Positions 17,568 to 26,768 of a stretch of DNA of 64,000 nucleotides are shown one piece after another (position 1 is the first letter of the stretch; each line of letters begins with the position of its first letter). Position numbers and translations under genes: made by a program. The notes below the pieces were generated by a model. That model saw only the letters and a list, made by a program, of their open reading frames with translations, was not told the DNA's origin and searched no databases. Source of the stretch: Heterorhizobium halophytocola (GTDB lineage: Bacteria; Pseudomonadota; Alphaproteobacteria; Rhizobiales; Rhizobiaceae); assembly GCF_017873095.1 (NCBI RefSeq), contig NZ_JAGGJU010000018.1:1-64000 (forward strand), written 5' to 3'.

Positions 17568-17605
17568 TTGCAAGATTAGCGGATTGAATTTATAACGTTT
17601 TAAAT
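17568..17605 (+). promoter_or_regulatory. lacI-family gene promoter with second operator copy
   Basis: A -35 like TTGCAA (17568-17573), 17 bases, and a -10 TATAAC (17591-17596). The -10 forms the left half of TATAACGTTTTA (17591-17602), which shares eight leading bases with the operator 150 bases away and is flanked by ATT/AAT. The pair of sites implies autoregulation and possibly a repression loop between divergent promoters. Confidence 0.7.
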
Positions 17606-17660
17606 CAGCGACTTGCAAAGCGCTGCCGGACAAGGAGGAGTTGTCCGCTGGAGAACCGAC

Positions 17661-18713
17661 ATGAACGATGAGCAGCCTCGCGGTTTGCCGCCGGAGCACG
17701 CCCCCGCCCGCAAAGCTGGCGGCGCGGCAAGCGCAAAGCCGACACTGAAGACCATCGCCGAAATCACCGGCTTTGCCGTCACCACGGTGTCGCGGGCGCT
17801 GGCAGACGCACCACAGATCGCGCTGGAAACGCGGCGCAAGGTGCGGGCCGCTGCCGATGCCATCGGCTACCTGCCGGACCGTGCCGCACAGCGTCTTCGC
17901 ACCGGCCGCACCAATGTGATCAGTCTGGTTCTCGATCCGCATGAGGAAATCCTCGGCTATGCCACCTCGGTCATATCCGGCCTGTCCTCGGCGTTGCGCG
18001 GCACGGCCTATCACCTGGTCATAACACCGCATTTTTCCGACACGCCGGACGCCGATCCGGTGCGCCATATCCTGCGCAACCGCATGGCCGACGGCATGGT
18101 CTTCAGCCGCACCGAACCCCAAGACGAACGCATCAAGCTGCTGAACGAAAACGGCTTTCCCTTCGTCTGCCATGGCCGCACCGAGCTTGCCTCGCCGCAT
18201 CCTTACGTCGACTACGACAATTTCGGCTTTGCCTATCAGGCGGTGAAAAAGCTGATTGCCGCCGGCTGCAACCGGCTCTGGACCCTGCTGCCGCCGGAAC
18301 GCTTCACCTTCTGCCATCACATGCGCCACGGCTTCATGACCGCGGTGCGCGAGGAGGGCGTGGCCTTCGAGATCGCAAGCGGCATCACGCTGGACAACAG
18401 CCCGCACGAGATCCAGTCCTGGCTGCTGCAACGCCTGGGCCAGGATGACCGTCCCGACGGACTGCTCTGCGGCGGTGAGACCTCCGCCATGGCGGCGATC
18501 GCCGCGGTCCACGATCGGGGACTGACGCTCGGCCGGGATATCCACCTCGTCGCCAAGCAGACATCCGGGATTTTCGACCAGATCCGCCCGGCCGTGCCGG
18601 TTGTCTACGAGGACCTGGAAGCCGCGGGGCGCCTGATGGGCGAAATTCTTCTCAAGCGCATCTCAGGCGTCACCGACATGACCGAATTGCAGGTCGTGCA
18701 GCCGGCGGTCTGA
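17661..18713 (+). CDS. LacI-family transcriptional regulator
   Basis: 350 residues. The helix-turn-helix (about 30-55) reads LKTIAEITGFAVTTVSRAL, followed by the hinge helix RAAQRLRTGRTNVISLVL and a periplasmic-binding-protein-like sensor domain. The ATG at 17661 has GGAG eight bases upstream; a TTG further upstream is less likely. It is divergent from the sugar ABC operon and both promoters carry the same palindrome, so it very likely represses that operon until the sugar is present. Confidence 0.92.
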   Translation: MNDEQPRGLPPEHAPARKAGGAASAKPTLKTIAEITGFAVTTVSRALADAPQIALETRRKVRAAADAIGYLPDRAAQRLRTGRTNVISLVLDPHEEILGYATSVISGLSSALRGTAYHLVITPHFSDTPDADPVRHILRNRMADGMVFSRTEPQDERIKLLNENGFPFVCHGRTELASPHPYVDYDNFGFAYQAVKKLIAAGCNRLWTLLPPERFTFCHHMRHGFMTAVREEGVAFEIASGITLDNSPHEIQSWLLQRLGQDDRPDGLLCGGETSAMAAIAAVHDRGLTLGRDIHLVAKQTSGIFDQIRPAVPVVYEDLEAAGRLMGEILLKRISGVTDMTELQVVQPAV

Positions 18714-18780
18714 GCAAGCGGCGGCCGCGGCGGGCACGTGCCGACCGCGCCGCACTTCGCTATTCACCTGGACATCCGGC

Positions 18781-20043
18781 TCAATTCGTCAGCGGCTCGG
18801 AATTGGGATCGACAAACAGCGTATCCTTTATCTCGGCGGGTTTCGCCTTGGGTCTACCGGCCGCACTGATGATCTCGACCGGCGCACTGACGGTCGCCGC
18901 CGCAACGGTGCCGATGCCGTTGGCGGTGCCGGCGATGACGGCAGTGATTCCGTCGCCGAGCGTGATATCCTGATCGGTCAGCGTTTGTCCGGTCACCAAC
19001 CGCTTACCGATCAACTGCACGATCTCGGGGCTTTCGGCGAACTTTCCATGGTTGAGGCTGTCTTCCGTGCGGACCTGCGTCAGGTCGATCGCGGTGATGC
19101 CCGCCTGCTCCAGTTGCGACCGATAGGGCTCGGTTGCCGGATTGATCGCGCCGACCCTGAGCACATTGCCGGAAATCAGCCTTGATGCCGCGAGCGCCTT
19201 GTCGTCCTGGGATACGAAGATGGTGAACTTCGGCTTCGGCGAGCCCATCTCGACATACTGCTTGGCGAAGACGTCGATATCGATATCGGGCGAGGCAAGC
19301 ACGACATTGTGGATCTTCAGATGCACATGCCCTTCCCGGATGCCCATCTGCCGCAGGGATTCCATCGTCAGCCAGGTGCCCATGGAATGGGCCAGAATGG
19401 TGATGTCCTTCACATCGGGGTCGTCCCCCAGCACCCGCAGCGTCCGCTCCAGCGCCGTGCGGGAATAGTTCGTGCTTTCCTTGTCGTAATTATAGGCCAA
19501 CAGTTCGGCCCGCGACGGCCAGGTAAACAGGATCGGCGTCGCCTCGGCCTTGGAATCGTGGACGATCTGCGCAAGGCGGAAGACCGAGTCTTCGTAGGTA
19601 TTGTTGAAGCCGTGGACGAAGACGAGCGCGTGACCGCCGGCGATGTGCTGGCGAAACCATTGCCGCCCCTCGGTTGGCGTATGGATCTGCGCGACCTTGG
19701 TCACGGCAAAATCTGTGGCGGGGTTGGGCGGCAACCGTTTCGGCCACTGCACGGTGCCGCTCTGGCGCGCCGTCTCGGGCGGGATCGAAATGTCGATGGC
19801 GGTGAAATAGGGCATGGCGCTGCGCTCACCGGCAAACAGTGTCGCCGGATCCCCCGACGGGGTGCGGGTGGTGGCAACGAGCATGCCGACCTTGGACGCA
19901 GCAGGCGGCGGGGCGGCGGCGACCGGCACCATGACGCCTTTGGGTCGCCCGGCGCATCCGGCAACGAGAGCGACGACGACGAGCAGGGAGAAAGCCCGGC
20001 TGACCAGGGGGACACGAAGTATTTCAGGGAGAAAATGCACCAT
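18781..20043 (-). CDS. lipoprotein alpha/beta hydrolase, DUF900 family
   Basis: 420 residues. The N-terminus is a lipoprotein signal: hydrophobic segment then LVAGC, with the cysteine near residue 32. The catalytic region has HALVFVHGFNNTYEDSVFR (oxyanion strand) and the nucleophile elbow AHSMGTW; both are typical of DUF900 serine hydrolases. The start at 20043 gives the signal peptide and has GAGGG upstream. It stands alone between the LacI and LysR genes. The substrate is unknown. Confidence 0.85.
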   Translation of the reverse strand: MVHFLPEILRVPLVSRAFSLLVVVALVAGCAGRPKGVMVPVAAAPPPAASKVGMLVATTRTPSGDPATLFAGERSAMPYFTAIDISIPPETARQSGTVQWPKRLPPNPATDFAVTKVAQIHTPTEGRQWFRQHIAGGHALVFVHGFNNTYEDSVFRLAQIVHDSKAEATPILFTWPSRAELLAYNYDKESTNYSRTALERTLRVLGDDPDVKDITILAHSMGTWLTMESLRQMGIREGHVHLKIHNVVLASPDIDIDVFAKQYVEMGSPKPKFTIFVSQDDKALAASRLISGNVLRVGAINPATEPYRSQLEQAGITAIDLTQVRTEDSLNHGKFAESPEIVQLIGKRLVTGQTLTDQDITLGDGITAVIAGTANGIGTVAAATVSAPVEIISAAGRPKAKPAEIKDTLFVDPNSEPLTN

Positions 20044-20640
20044 ATGACCCTCGGCCGACTTCAACGATCCCCACATCGACACATGGCTTGCGACAGAAGC
20101 ATACTGCCTGCCCCAGCCGGCACATGCCGCAACCTGCAATAATGCGTCAGCCGGACAGAAACCTGCTGACCGACCGGGCAAGGCCTAGACGACGCGGGCA
20201 GGACCAGACCAACCAGTCCCGCCTGAGCCGTACCCCGGCGCCCCGCGTTAAACCACAGGCTGCCGTCTCGATCGCCTTGCTCTTCAGCTGGCATTCGACA
20301 TCTCTAAGACCAGCCGTCGCGATGCCCGGCCTCATCAGGTGCCTTGGCAATCTACCAAAGGTTGCTGATCGATCATAGGTGTATTCTTGGTCGATCTGTT
20401 GTGCCGACGGATCGGCGTAGCCTTGCGCTTGTCCTATTGACGGCGTGCAGCGTCGCGTCGATCGGCCGGCGATCGATGATCCGCGCAACGGGTCGTCTTG
20501 CCTTGGACCAGCCCGGCAGCGCGATCCCGGTTGGCCACGGACGCGTCCATGCGCTATGACGTCATCGACGGCCACGCGGGCGGACCCGGCACTATGCCGT
20601 TTACCGCAACGTGGCGACCTCGTGCTGACCGCAGATCCCT
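20044..20640. other. intergenic region without a convincing gene
   Basis: About 600 bases between the divergent hydrolase and LysR genes. Several open frames exist on both strands but none has a ribosome-binding site, composition or motif that supports coding. No repeat or RNA gene was seen. Confidence 0.5.
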
Positions 20641-21564
20641 ATGGCCCCTTTGCAAGACATCAGCCTCATTGCCCTGCGCTATTTCGTGTCGGTCGCGGAG
20701 GAGAAGAATTTCACCCGCGCGGCCCAGCGGATGCACATCGCCCAACCGGCGCTGAGCCGGCAGATTTCCAAGCTGGAAGCGGCGCTGCAGACACCGCTTT
20801 TCCTGCGCTCCTCGCGCGGCGTGGACCTGACGGAGGCAGGCGAGGTGCTGCTGACTCGGGCCTACACGATCTTCAATCAGATCGAGCAGACGGTCAACGA
20901 CGTCACCAGTCAGTCGCATTCCCCGCGCGGCGTGGTGACGGTCGGCCTGCCGCCGACGCCCGGTGAACTGATCGCGCCGCCGCTGCTCGACTACATCAGG
21001 AAGAACTATCCGGATATCGAGTTGCGTTTCCGCGAGGGCTTCAGCGGCGACCTGTTGCGCATGCTGAAGCAAAACGAGATCGGTGTCGCCGTCATGCATG
21101 ATGCGCCGCCGGAGGACATGTTTATCAGCACTAATCTTCTGCGCGAGCATCTTTGGGTGATCGGCAAGGCCGGCACCATCGACCGGCCGAGCTACACCCT
21201 TGCCGAAGCGGTCAAACTGCCGCTGGTCATGCCGAGCCGCCCGAATTTTCTGCGTTTCCTGATCGACCGCCATGCCGAGCAGCATAATCTCCAACTCAAC
21301 GTGATCCATCGTTCCGACGGCATCTGGATCACCAAGGCGCTGGTGCGCTACGGGCTCGGCTACACCATCCTGACCTATGGTGGGGTCCTGTCGGAGATGC
21401 AGCATGGAACGGTAGATGCCGTGCCGATCACCGATCCGCAGATCAACTGGACGCTGTGCACCACGATCCACCGGGACCAGGCAAACAAGCCCGCACCGCA
21501 ACTGGTTATCCGGGCGATCAAGACGATTGTCGACGATCTGGTGGCACGCGAAATCTGGAAGTAG
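20641..21564 (+). CDS. LysR-family transcriptional regulator
   Basis: 307 residues. The N-terminal helix-turn-helix is canonical: LRYFVSVAEEKNFTRAAQRM, then AQPALSRQISKLE. The C-terminal two-lobed effector domain runs from about residue 95. It is encoded just upstream of, and on the same strand as, a TRAP transporter operon with four enzyme genes, and probably activates it in response to its substrate. No clear T-N11-A box could be picked out in the 120 bases before the TRAP gene. Confidence 0.92.
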   Translation: MAPLQDISLIALRYFVSVAEEKNFTRAAQRMHIAQPALSRQISKLEAALQTPLFLRSSRGVDLTEAGEVLLTRAYTIFNQIEQTVNDVTSQSHSPRGVVTVGLPPTPGELIAPPLLDYIRKNYPDIELRFREGFSGDLLRMLKQNEIGVAVMHDAPPEDMFISTNLLREHLWVIGKAGTIDRPSYTLAEAVKLPLVMPSRPNFLRFLIDRHAEQHNLQLNVIHRSDGIWITKALVRYGLGYTILTYGGVLSEMQHGTVDAVPITDPQINWTLCTTIHRDQANKPAPQLVIRAIKTIVDDLVAREIWK

Positions 21565-21684
21565 CCATGCCGAAACGGTATCGCGACCATGCCCAATTGA
21601 TATTTGCGGCATTGGCGTAATTGCGTTTAGCTGCTGGCACCCTGAGGAGGGGCCAGAATTATCTAGCAAGGGAGGATTACCTTG

Positions 21685-22704
21685 ATGGCTTTGAAAAAGC
21701 ATCTCGCCGGTGCCGTATTTGCCGTTGTCGGCGCAACGGCCGCGTTCGCCACCGCCACACAGGCCGAAACCTACAAATGGATCACCTTCAAGCCGCAGGG
21801 CGCAGGCGACGCCCAGGCGCGCTCGACGCAGTGGTATGTCGACGAATTCAAGAAGCGGACGGGCGGCAAGGACGAGATCCAGGTCTTCTGGGGCGGCAGC
21901 GTCGCCAAGACCGGAGAGATCCCGGATGCGCTCGGCGCCGGTCTCGGCGATTTCGGCGACATCATCACCCCTTATTTTCCTGACCGTTTCCCGCTCAACA
22001 ATGCCGTCGGCTTCTTCATCCCGCAGCCAAACGGCCCGCTCAAGATCGCCGAACTGATGGCGGAATGGCATGAGAAATATCCGCAATTCGAAGAGGAGCT
22101 TGCCAAGGCCAATATCAAGGCCGTCGGCTACCGACCGCTCGAAAGCTACGGTCTGCTCTGCACCAAGCCGGTGAAGACGGTGGAAGACCTGAAGGGCCTG
22201 CGCATCCGCAGCTACGGCTTTGCCTATCCGGCCCTGTTCGAGGCGCTCGGTGCATCGCCGGTTTCGATCAACACGGCCGAAGCCTATGACGCGCTTTCGC
22301 GCAACATCATCGACTGCACGCCCATCGGCCCGGCGCTCGCGCGTGGCTGGAAGTATGACGAAGTCGCCAAATACTATATCGAGCTGCCGCTCGGTGCCTC
22401 CTTCGGCCACCTGATCGGCATGAATCTCGACACCTACAACAACATGGACGAGGCGACCCGCAAGGTGGTCGACCAGCTGAACCACGACTACTCCGTCACC
22501 TACAACAAGATGCTCGAAGACGACATCAACGCGGTGCGCGAAGCCTGGAAGAAGGACGGCGTGACCGTCATCGACTTCGACAAGAACGCACTCGACGACG
22601 TGGTCAAGTCCGATGCCGTGCAGGCCGTGCGTCAACAGTGGATCAAGCGGGCGGAAGCGGCCGGCGTCGAGCCTGACGAGATCGTCAAGCAACTGCAGCC
22701 GTAA
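21685..22704 (+). CDS. dctP: TRAP transporter substrate-binding protein (DctP family)
   Basis: 339 residues with a signal peptide ending TATQA. Landmarks include VFWGGSVAKTGEIPDALGAG, GLRIRSYGFAYPALFEALG (with the substrate-clamping arginine) and a SRNIIDCTP block. It differs strongly from the other DctP in the window. The start has GGGAGGA upstream. With lactonase-, decarboxylase- and GST-like enzymes in the same operon, an aromatic-derived carboxylic acid is a possible substrate (inference). Confidence 0.9.
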   Translation: MALKKHLAGAVFAVVGATAAFATATQAETYKWITFKPQGAGDAQARSTQWYVDEFKKRTGGKDEIQVFWGGSVAKTGEIPDALGAGLGDFGDIITPYFPDRFPLNNAVGFFIPQPNGPLKIAELMAEWHEKYPQFEEELAKANIKAVGYRPLESYGLLCTKPVKTVEDLKGLRIRSYGFAYPALFEALGASPVSINTAEAYDALSRNIIDCTPIGPALARGWKYDEVAKYYIELPLGASFGHLIGMNLDTYNNMDEATRKVVDQLNHDYSVTYNKMLEDDINAVREAWKKDGVTVIDFDKNALDDVVKSDAVQAVRQQWIKRAEAAGVEPDEIVKQLQP

Positions 22705-22728
22705 GCTCCACCGAACCTCAAGAAGGGA

Positions 22729-22749
22729 TGCCGGCCCCCTGCGCCGGCA
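22729..22749 (+). terminator. intercistronic hairpin between dctP and dctQ
   Basis: Perfect arms TGCCGGC (22729-22735) and GCCGGCA (22743-22749), with no T-run. It occupies the same position as the hairpin in the other TRAP operon. Confidence 0.5.
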
Positions 22750-22793
22750 CCCCGCTGCTGCGTCGACTGTCCATCGATCCTGGGGAGGATGTC

Positions 22794-23333
22794 ATGTCCT
22801 ATCTGCTTCGCTTTCGTGCGCTCTACGGGCGCCTTCTTTTCGCCTGCGGCGTGGCTGCCGGCATCACGACCTTCCTGATGATGGTGCTGGTGGTCGCCAA
22901 TGTCGCCGGGCGCTATCTCTTCAACGCCCCGATCGACGGCACGCTCGAACTCACCGAGTCGATGCTGACTGTGCTGATCACGCTGTCCTTCGCGCTGACC
23001 CAATATGAAGGCGGTCACATCCAGGTGGTCCTGCTGACCAAGAATTTCTCGCCCCTCTGGCGCCAGGTCGCGTCGACGCTCGCGATGCTTCTCGGCTTCA
23101 TCTTCTTTGCGTGGTGCACCTATGCGGTCTTCCAGTTCGCGATGAAGTCCTACGCCTTCGACGAGCACGAATGGGGCAGCATCCAGTTCCCGCTCTACCC
23201 CGTGAAAATGGTCTGCGCGTTCGGCGTGCTGCTGATCACCATCCAGTTCGCCATCGACACCGTGTTGACCGCCGCCGGCGTCGACCTGCCGGGCCACGAT
23301 ATCGACGGCGTTTCGCCGGAGGAAGCAATCTGA
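22794..23333 (+). CDS. dctQ: TRAP transporter small permease (DctQ family)
   Basis: 179 residues, four predicted membrane segments. The conserved region reads NVAGRYLFNAPIDGTLELTE. The ATG at 22794 has GGGGAGGA upstream and starts the first hydrophobic helix correctly. Its stop overlaps the start of dctM (TGATG). Confidence 0.88.
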   Translation: MSYLLRFRALYGRLLFACGVAAGITTFLMMVLVVANVAGRYLFNAPIDGTLELTESMLTVLITLSFALTQYEGGHIQVVLLTKNFSPLWRQVASTLAMLLGFIFFAWCTYAVFQFAMKSYAFDEHEWGSIQFPLYPVKMVCAFGVLLITIQFAIDTVLTAAGVDLPGHDIDGVSPEEAI

Positions 23334-24643
23334 TGACCGGACTTGAATTTGGACTGATCGGCGCCGTCCTGCTGTTTGCCGCGATCCTGCTCGGCGTCAA
23401 TGTCATGGTGTCGCTGGGACTGATCGGTGTTGCCGGTCTTGCCGCGATCGCCGGTGTGGCGCCGGCCACCTCGATCCTGAGCACCGTCTTCTACGACACC
23501 ACCCACAGCTTCCATTTCAGCGTCATCCCGCTCTTCCTGCTGATGGGCTATTTCGCCATGCAGGCGGGGCTCGGAGAAGACCTGTTCGAGGCGACCACCA
23601 AGTGGCTGGGCAACCTGCCGGGCGGCCTTGCGATCTCCACAACGATCGGGGCGGCAGCCTTCGGTGCCGCATCGGGTTCCAGCGTCGGCACGGCCACCGT
23701 CTTCACCAAGCTCGCTCTGCCGCAAATGCTCGATCGCGGGTATGACAAGGGACTGGCATCCGCCTCGATCGCGATCGCCGGCACGCTGGCCGTGATGATC
23801 CCGCCAAGCTCGCTGGTGGTGGTCTACGGCATCCTCACCAATTCCAGCATCAGCGGACTGCTGATCGCCGGCATCATTCCCGGCCTGGTGTTCGCGCTGC
23901 TGCTCTGCATCGCCATCTACATCACCGTCAAGCGCCACCCGGAAAAGGCGCCGGTCGAAATCGCCCATTACAGCTGGAAGGAAAAGCTCTATTCCCTGCG
24001 GCTCGCCGGTCCCCTGGTGCTGGTCATCGTGGTGATCATTTCCGGCCTCTATATCGGCGTCTTCACCCCGACCGAAGCCGGCGGCATCGGCGCCATGCTC
24101 ACCTTCGTCCTGGCAATCATCCGCCGCCGCGGCATCCGCAATATCGACCTGATGAATGTGCTGCTCGATACGGTGCGCACCTCTGCGATGATCTTCGGCA
24201 TCATCATCTGCGCGCTGATCTTCTCGAAATTCCTTGCCTTGAGTGGCGTTGCCAATGCCGCCGGAGGCTTCCTGACCGGCCTCGACGTCAATCGCTGGAT
24301 CATCGTGCTGATCATCGTCGGCATCTATCTGGCGCTCGGCATGATGATGGACGCTCCGGCCCTTCTGGCAATTACGCTGCCGATCACCCATCCGGTGATG
24401 ATGAAGCTCGGCTTTGATCCCATCTGGTTCGGCGTCTTCGTCGTGCTGCTGGTGGAAATCGGCGCGGTGACGCCACCCGTCGGGATCAACTGCTTCGTGG
24501 TGCAGGCATCCTCCAACGGACGACTGCAGTTGGAGGACGTGTTCAAGGGCCTGGTTCCCTTCGTCCTGGCCGGTTTCGTCATGCTGGTCCTGCTCTGCCT
24601 CTTCCCGCAGCTGGCACTTTTCCTGCCGCAATCGATGAACTGA
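23333..24643 (+). CDS. dctM: TRAP transporter large permease (DctM family)
   Basis: 436 residues with about twelve membrane segments and the DctM landmarks GAASGSSVGTATVFTKLALP, PPSSLVVVYGILT, FTPTEAGGIGAM and VTPPVGINCFVVQ. The ATG overlaps the dctQ stop. It is followed by the enzyme genes with very short spacers. Confidence 0.92.
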   Translation: MTGLEFGLIGAVLLFAAILLGVNVMVSLGLIGVAGLAAIAGVAPATSILSTVFYDTTHSFHFSVIPLFLLMGYFAMQAGLGEDLFEATTKWLGNLPGGLAISTTIGAAAFGAASGSSVGTATVFTKLALPQMLDRGYDKGLASASIAIAGTLAVMIPPSSLVVVYGILTNSSISGLLIAGIIPGLVFALLLCIAIYITVKRHPEKAPVEIAHYSWKEKLYSLRLAGPLVLVIVVIISGLYIGVFTPTEAGGIGAMLTFVLAIIRRRGIRNIDLMNVLLDTVRTSAMIFGIIICALIFSKFLALSGVANAAGGFLTGLDVNRWIIVLIIVGIYLALGMMMDAPALLAITLPITHPVMMKLGFDPIWFGVFVVLLVEIGAVTPPVGINCFVVQASSNGRLQLEDVFKGLVPFVLAGFVMLVLLCLFPQLALFLPQSMN

Positions 24644-24657
24644 ACGGAAACGCTGGA

Positions 24658-25311
24658 ATGACCGAATTGCACCGTGGGCACCTCCCGCCGGAAACGGCGG
24701 GCATGATCCTCCGCACGACCCTGACCTCGCCCTTCGGCCGCAAGACGCGGATCGCCGCCAGGCTGCTCGGGCTGGAACGGATGATCACCATCCTGCCCGC
24801 CGACACGCTCGACGAGGATGACAGCCTGCGCCGGCAAAACCCGCTAGGCAAGATGCCGACCCTGATCCTGGCCGATGGACGGATCCTGTTCGACAGCCGG
24901 GTGATCCTTGACTATTTCGACAGCCTAGCGCCGGCGCACCGTCTGGCACCGGCGGACGGGCTCGATCGCTATCTGGCGCTGACCGCGGCAACCATGGCCG
25001 ACGGCATCGCCGATGCCGGATTGCTGATGGTCTACGAGGGGCGCTTTCGCGAGGCGGAGAAAATCTCCGAGCGCTGGCTCGCGCATCAGCGCAGCAAGAT
25101 CTTCCGCGCCCTCGAGGTCTTCGTCCGCGAGCTGCCGGATCCCGCCCGCACCGACCTCGTCACGATCAGCCTTGCCTGTGCACTCGGCTATCTCGACTGG
25201 CGCAAGCCCGTGGCCTGGCGCGATGCCTACCCGGAGATCGCCGCCTGGCTCGATGCCTTTGCCGACCACGAACCCGCCTTCAATGCCACCGCCAGACCGG
25301 AGGACACGTGA
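24658..25311 (+). CDS. glutathione S-transferase-like protein
   Basis: 217 residues. The N-terminal thioredoxin-like domain begins ILRTTLTSPFGRKTRIAARL and includes NPLGKMPTLILADG with the cis-proline and FDSRVILDYFD with the glutathione-gripping Ser; an all-helical C-terminal domain follows. An internal ATG at 24703 would remove a 15-residue extension not usual in the family. Ring-cleavage and lyase pathways often use such proteins as isomerases or lyases. Its exact role here is unknown. Confidence 0.8.
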   Translation: MTELHRGHLPPETAGMILRTTLTSPFGRKTRIAARLLGLERMITILPADTLDEDDSLRRQNPLGKMPTLILADGRILFDSRVILDYFDSLAPAHRLAPADGLDRYLALTAATMADGIADAGLLMVYEGRFREAEKISERWLAHQRSKIFRALEVFVRELPDPARTDLVTISLACALGYLDWRKPVAWRDAYPEIAAWLDAFADHEPAFNATARPEDT

Positions 25312-25312
25312 C

Positions 25313-25861
25313 ATGGCCCGCCTTTCCCCGCCCGACTTCGACAATCTGAGCGAGGCCCAGCAATCCGTCTATGAGCAGATCGTCTCGGGTCCGCGGGGTC
25401 GCGTGCGCGGCCCCCTGGCGATCTGGCTGCACCGGCCGGACCTTGCCGATCGGTCCCAGGCGCTCGGCCGGTATTGTCGCTATGACACCCTGCTGCCGCC
25501 GATCCTGTCCGAGCTTGCGATCCTGGTGACGGCACGCGTGTGGAACTCCGAATTCGAATGGCAGGCGCACAAACTGATCGGCCTGAAGGCCGGCCTGTCC
25601 CCCGAGATCGTCGACGCGATCCGCGATCGCCGGCAACCGCAATTCGACGCCGACGACCAGGCCGTGGTCTATGATTTCGCCCTTGCCGTCCAGCGCGACC
25701 GCAAGGTCAGCCAGATCGTCTACGAGCGGGCGATCGCTATCCTGGGCGCCGAGGCCGTGGTCGATCTGACCGGCTTGCTTGGCTATTACGGCCTGATTTC
25801 CATGACCATCAACGTGTTCGAGGTCGACCCGCTCGATCCGGATGCCTGCGAGATGAACTGA
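25313..25861 (+). CDS. carboxymuconolactone decarboxylase (AhpD-like) family protein
   Basis: 182 residues, all-helical. It shows LPPILSELAILVTARVWNSEFEWQAHKLIGLKAG-type sequence (from about residue 61). Here the usual CxxC redox pair is absent and the motif reads NSEFEWQAH, as in the decarboxylase-like rather than peroxidase-like branch. It starts one base after the stop of the GST gene. It may catalyse a decarboxylation or hydration of a lactone intermediate in the same pathway as the next enzyme. Confidence 0.85.
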   Translation: MARLSPPDFDNLSEAQQSVYEQIVSGPRGRVRGPLAIWLHRPDLADRSQALGRYCRYDTLLPPILSELAILVTARVWNSEFEWQAHKLIGLKAGLSPEIVDAIRDRRQPQFDADDQAVVYDFALAVQRDRKVSQIVYERAIAILGAEAVVDLTGLLGYYGLISMTINVFEVDPLDPDACEMN

Positions 25862-25883
25862 GACAGATCAGAGGAATGATTTC

Positions 25884-26756
25884 ATGACGACAGGCGCGCA
25901 GACCTATGTCGACACCCCGTCGAAACCGGCCATCAAGCTTCCCGCTGGAGCTTGCGACACCCATTGCCACGTCTTCGGTCCGCTCGACCGCTTTCCCTAT
26001 GCGCCCGAGAGCAAGTTCAAGCCCGGCGCGGCGCCGAAGGAAAGACTGTTCGCACTCCACGACATGGCCGGCATCGAGCGCTGCGTCGTCGTGCAGTCGG
26101 GATGCCACGGCTTCGACAATGCCGTCACCGCCGATGCGATCGCGGCGCGGCCGGGTCGCTATCTGGGTGTTGCGCTTCTGCGGCCCGACGTCTCCGACGC
26201 GGAGATCCGCCGTCATGACGCGCAGGGCTTTCGGGCGATCCGTTTCAATTACATGGGCCATCTGGCACCGGGTGCCACCATCGACGAGCTCAGCGCGCTG
26301 GCCGCTCGTCTCGGCGATTTCGGCTGGCATCTGCAGATCCATATGGAAGCCGGGCTGATCGCCGAAATGGCGCCGGTGCTGGCATCGCTGCCGGTGCCGG
26401 TAGTGATCGACCATATGGGTCGGGTCGATGCCTCCCTCGGCCTGGATCAGGCACCGTTCACGGCGCTGATGCAGCTGCTCGAAAACGATCATGTCTGGGT
26501 CAAGGTCAGCGGCTGCGAGCGATCGTCGCGTCAGGATGCGCCCTATGCGGACGCCCTGCCTTACGCGCGCAAGCTCGTCGAAACCTATTCGGAGCGGGTC
26601 CTCTGGGGCACCGACTGGCCACACCCCAATTTCCGCGCCGATCCGCCGGATGACGGCGTGCTGTTCGACCTTTTGCAGGCGATCGCGCCGACGCCCGCCC
26701 TGCTGCAGGCGCTGATGGTCGACAATCCGATGCGGCTCTACAAATTCACGGCATAA
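25884..26756 (+). CDS. amidohydrolase, 2-pyrone-4,6-dicarboxylate hydrolase (LigI)-like
   Basis: 290 residues of the amidohydrolase superfamily. The metal-binding start motif is ACDTHCHVFGP (about 23-33), a histidine strand HLQIHMEAG lies in the middle, VVIDHMG near residue 175, and the catalytic aspartate is in LWGTDWPHPNF near residue 245. The DTHCHVFGP and GTDWPHPN blocks match the LigI group, which opens the pyrone ring in protocatechuate 4,5-cleavage. No ring-cleavage dioxygenase is in the window, so another lactone is equally possible. Confidence 0.8.
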   Translation: MTTGAQTYVDTPSKPAIKLPAGACDTHCHVFGPLDRFPYAPESKFKPGAAPKERLFALHDMAGIERCVVVQSGCHGFDNAVTADAIAARPGRYLGVALLRPDVSDAEIRRHDAQGFRAIRFNYMGHLAPGATIDELSALAARLGDFGWHLQIHMEAGLIAEMAPVLASLPVPVVIDHMGRVDASLGLDQAPFTALMQLLENDHVWVKVSGCERSSRQDAPYADALPYARKLVETYSERVLWGTDWPHPNFRADPPDDGVLFDLLQAIAPTPALLQALMVDNPMRLYKFTA

Positions 26757-26768
26757 GGAGGAACGGCC

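Noticed and set aside
18714..18780. GC-rich palindromic bases between the converging lacI-type and hydrolase genes as a terminator
   Set aside because: Only a short GGCACGTGCC core pairs and there is no T-run; not strong enough to call.
20147..20575. 142-codon minus-strand frame in the gap before the LysR gene
   Set aside because: No ribosome-binding site, Arg-rich composition and no motif; it looks like non-coding GC-rich DNA.
20554..22692. 712-codon open frame on the minus strand opposite the LysR and TRAP genes
   Set aside because: It is antisense to two clear genes, has no family motif or ribosome-binding site, and shows the Arg/His/Gly-rich content typical of shadows in GC-rich DNA.
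23195..24631. 478-codon minus-strand frame opposite dctM
   Set aside because: Extremely Asp/Gln/His-rich product opposite a membrane protein, a known artefact of antisense reading through hydrophobic codons.
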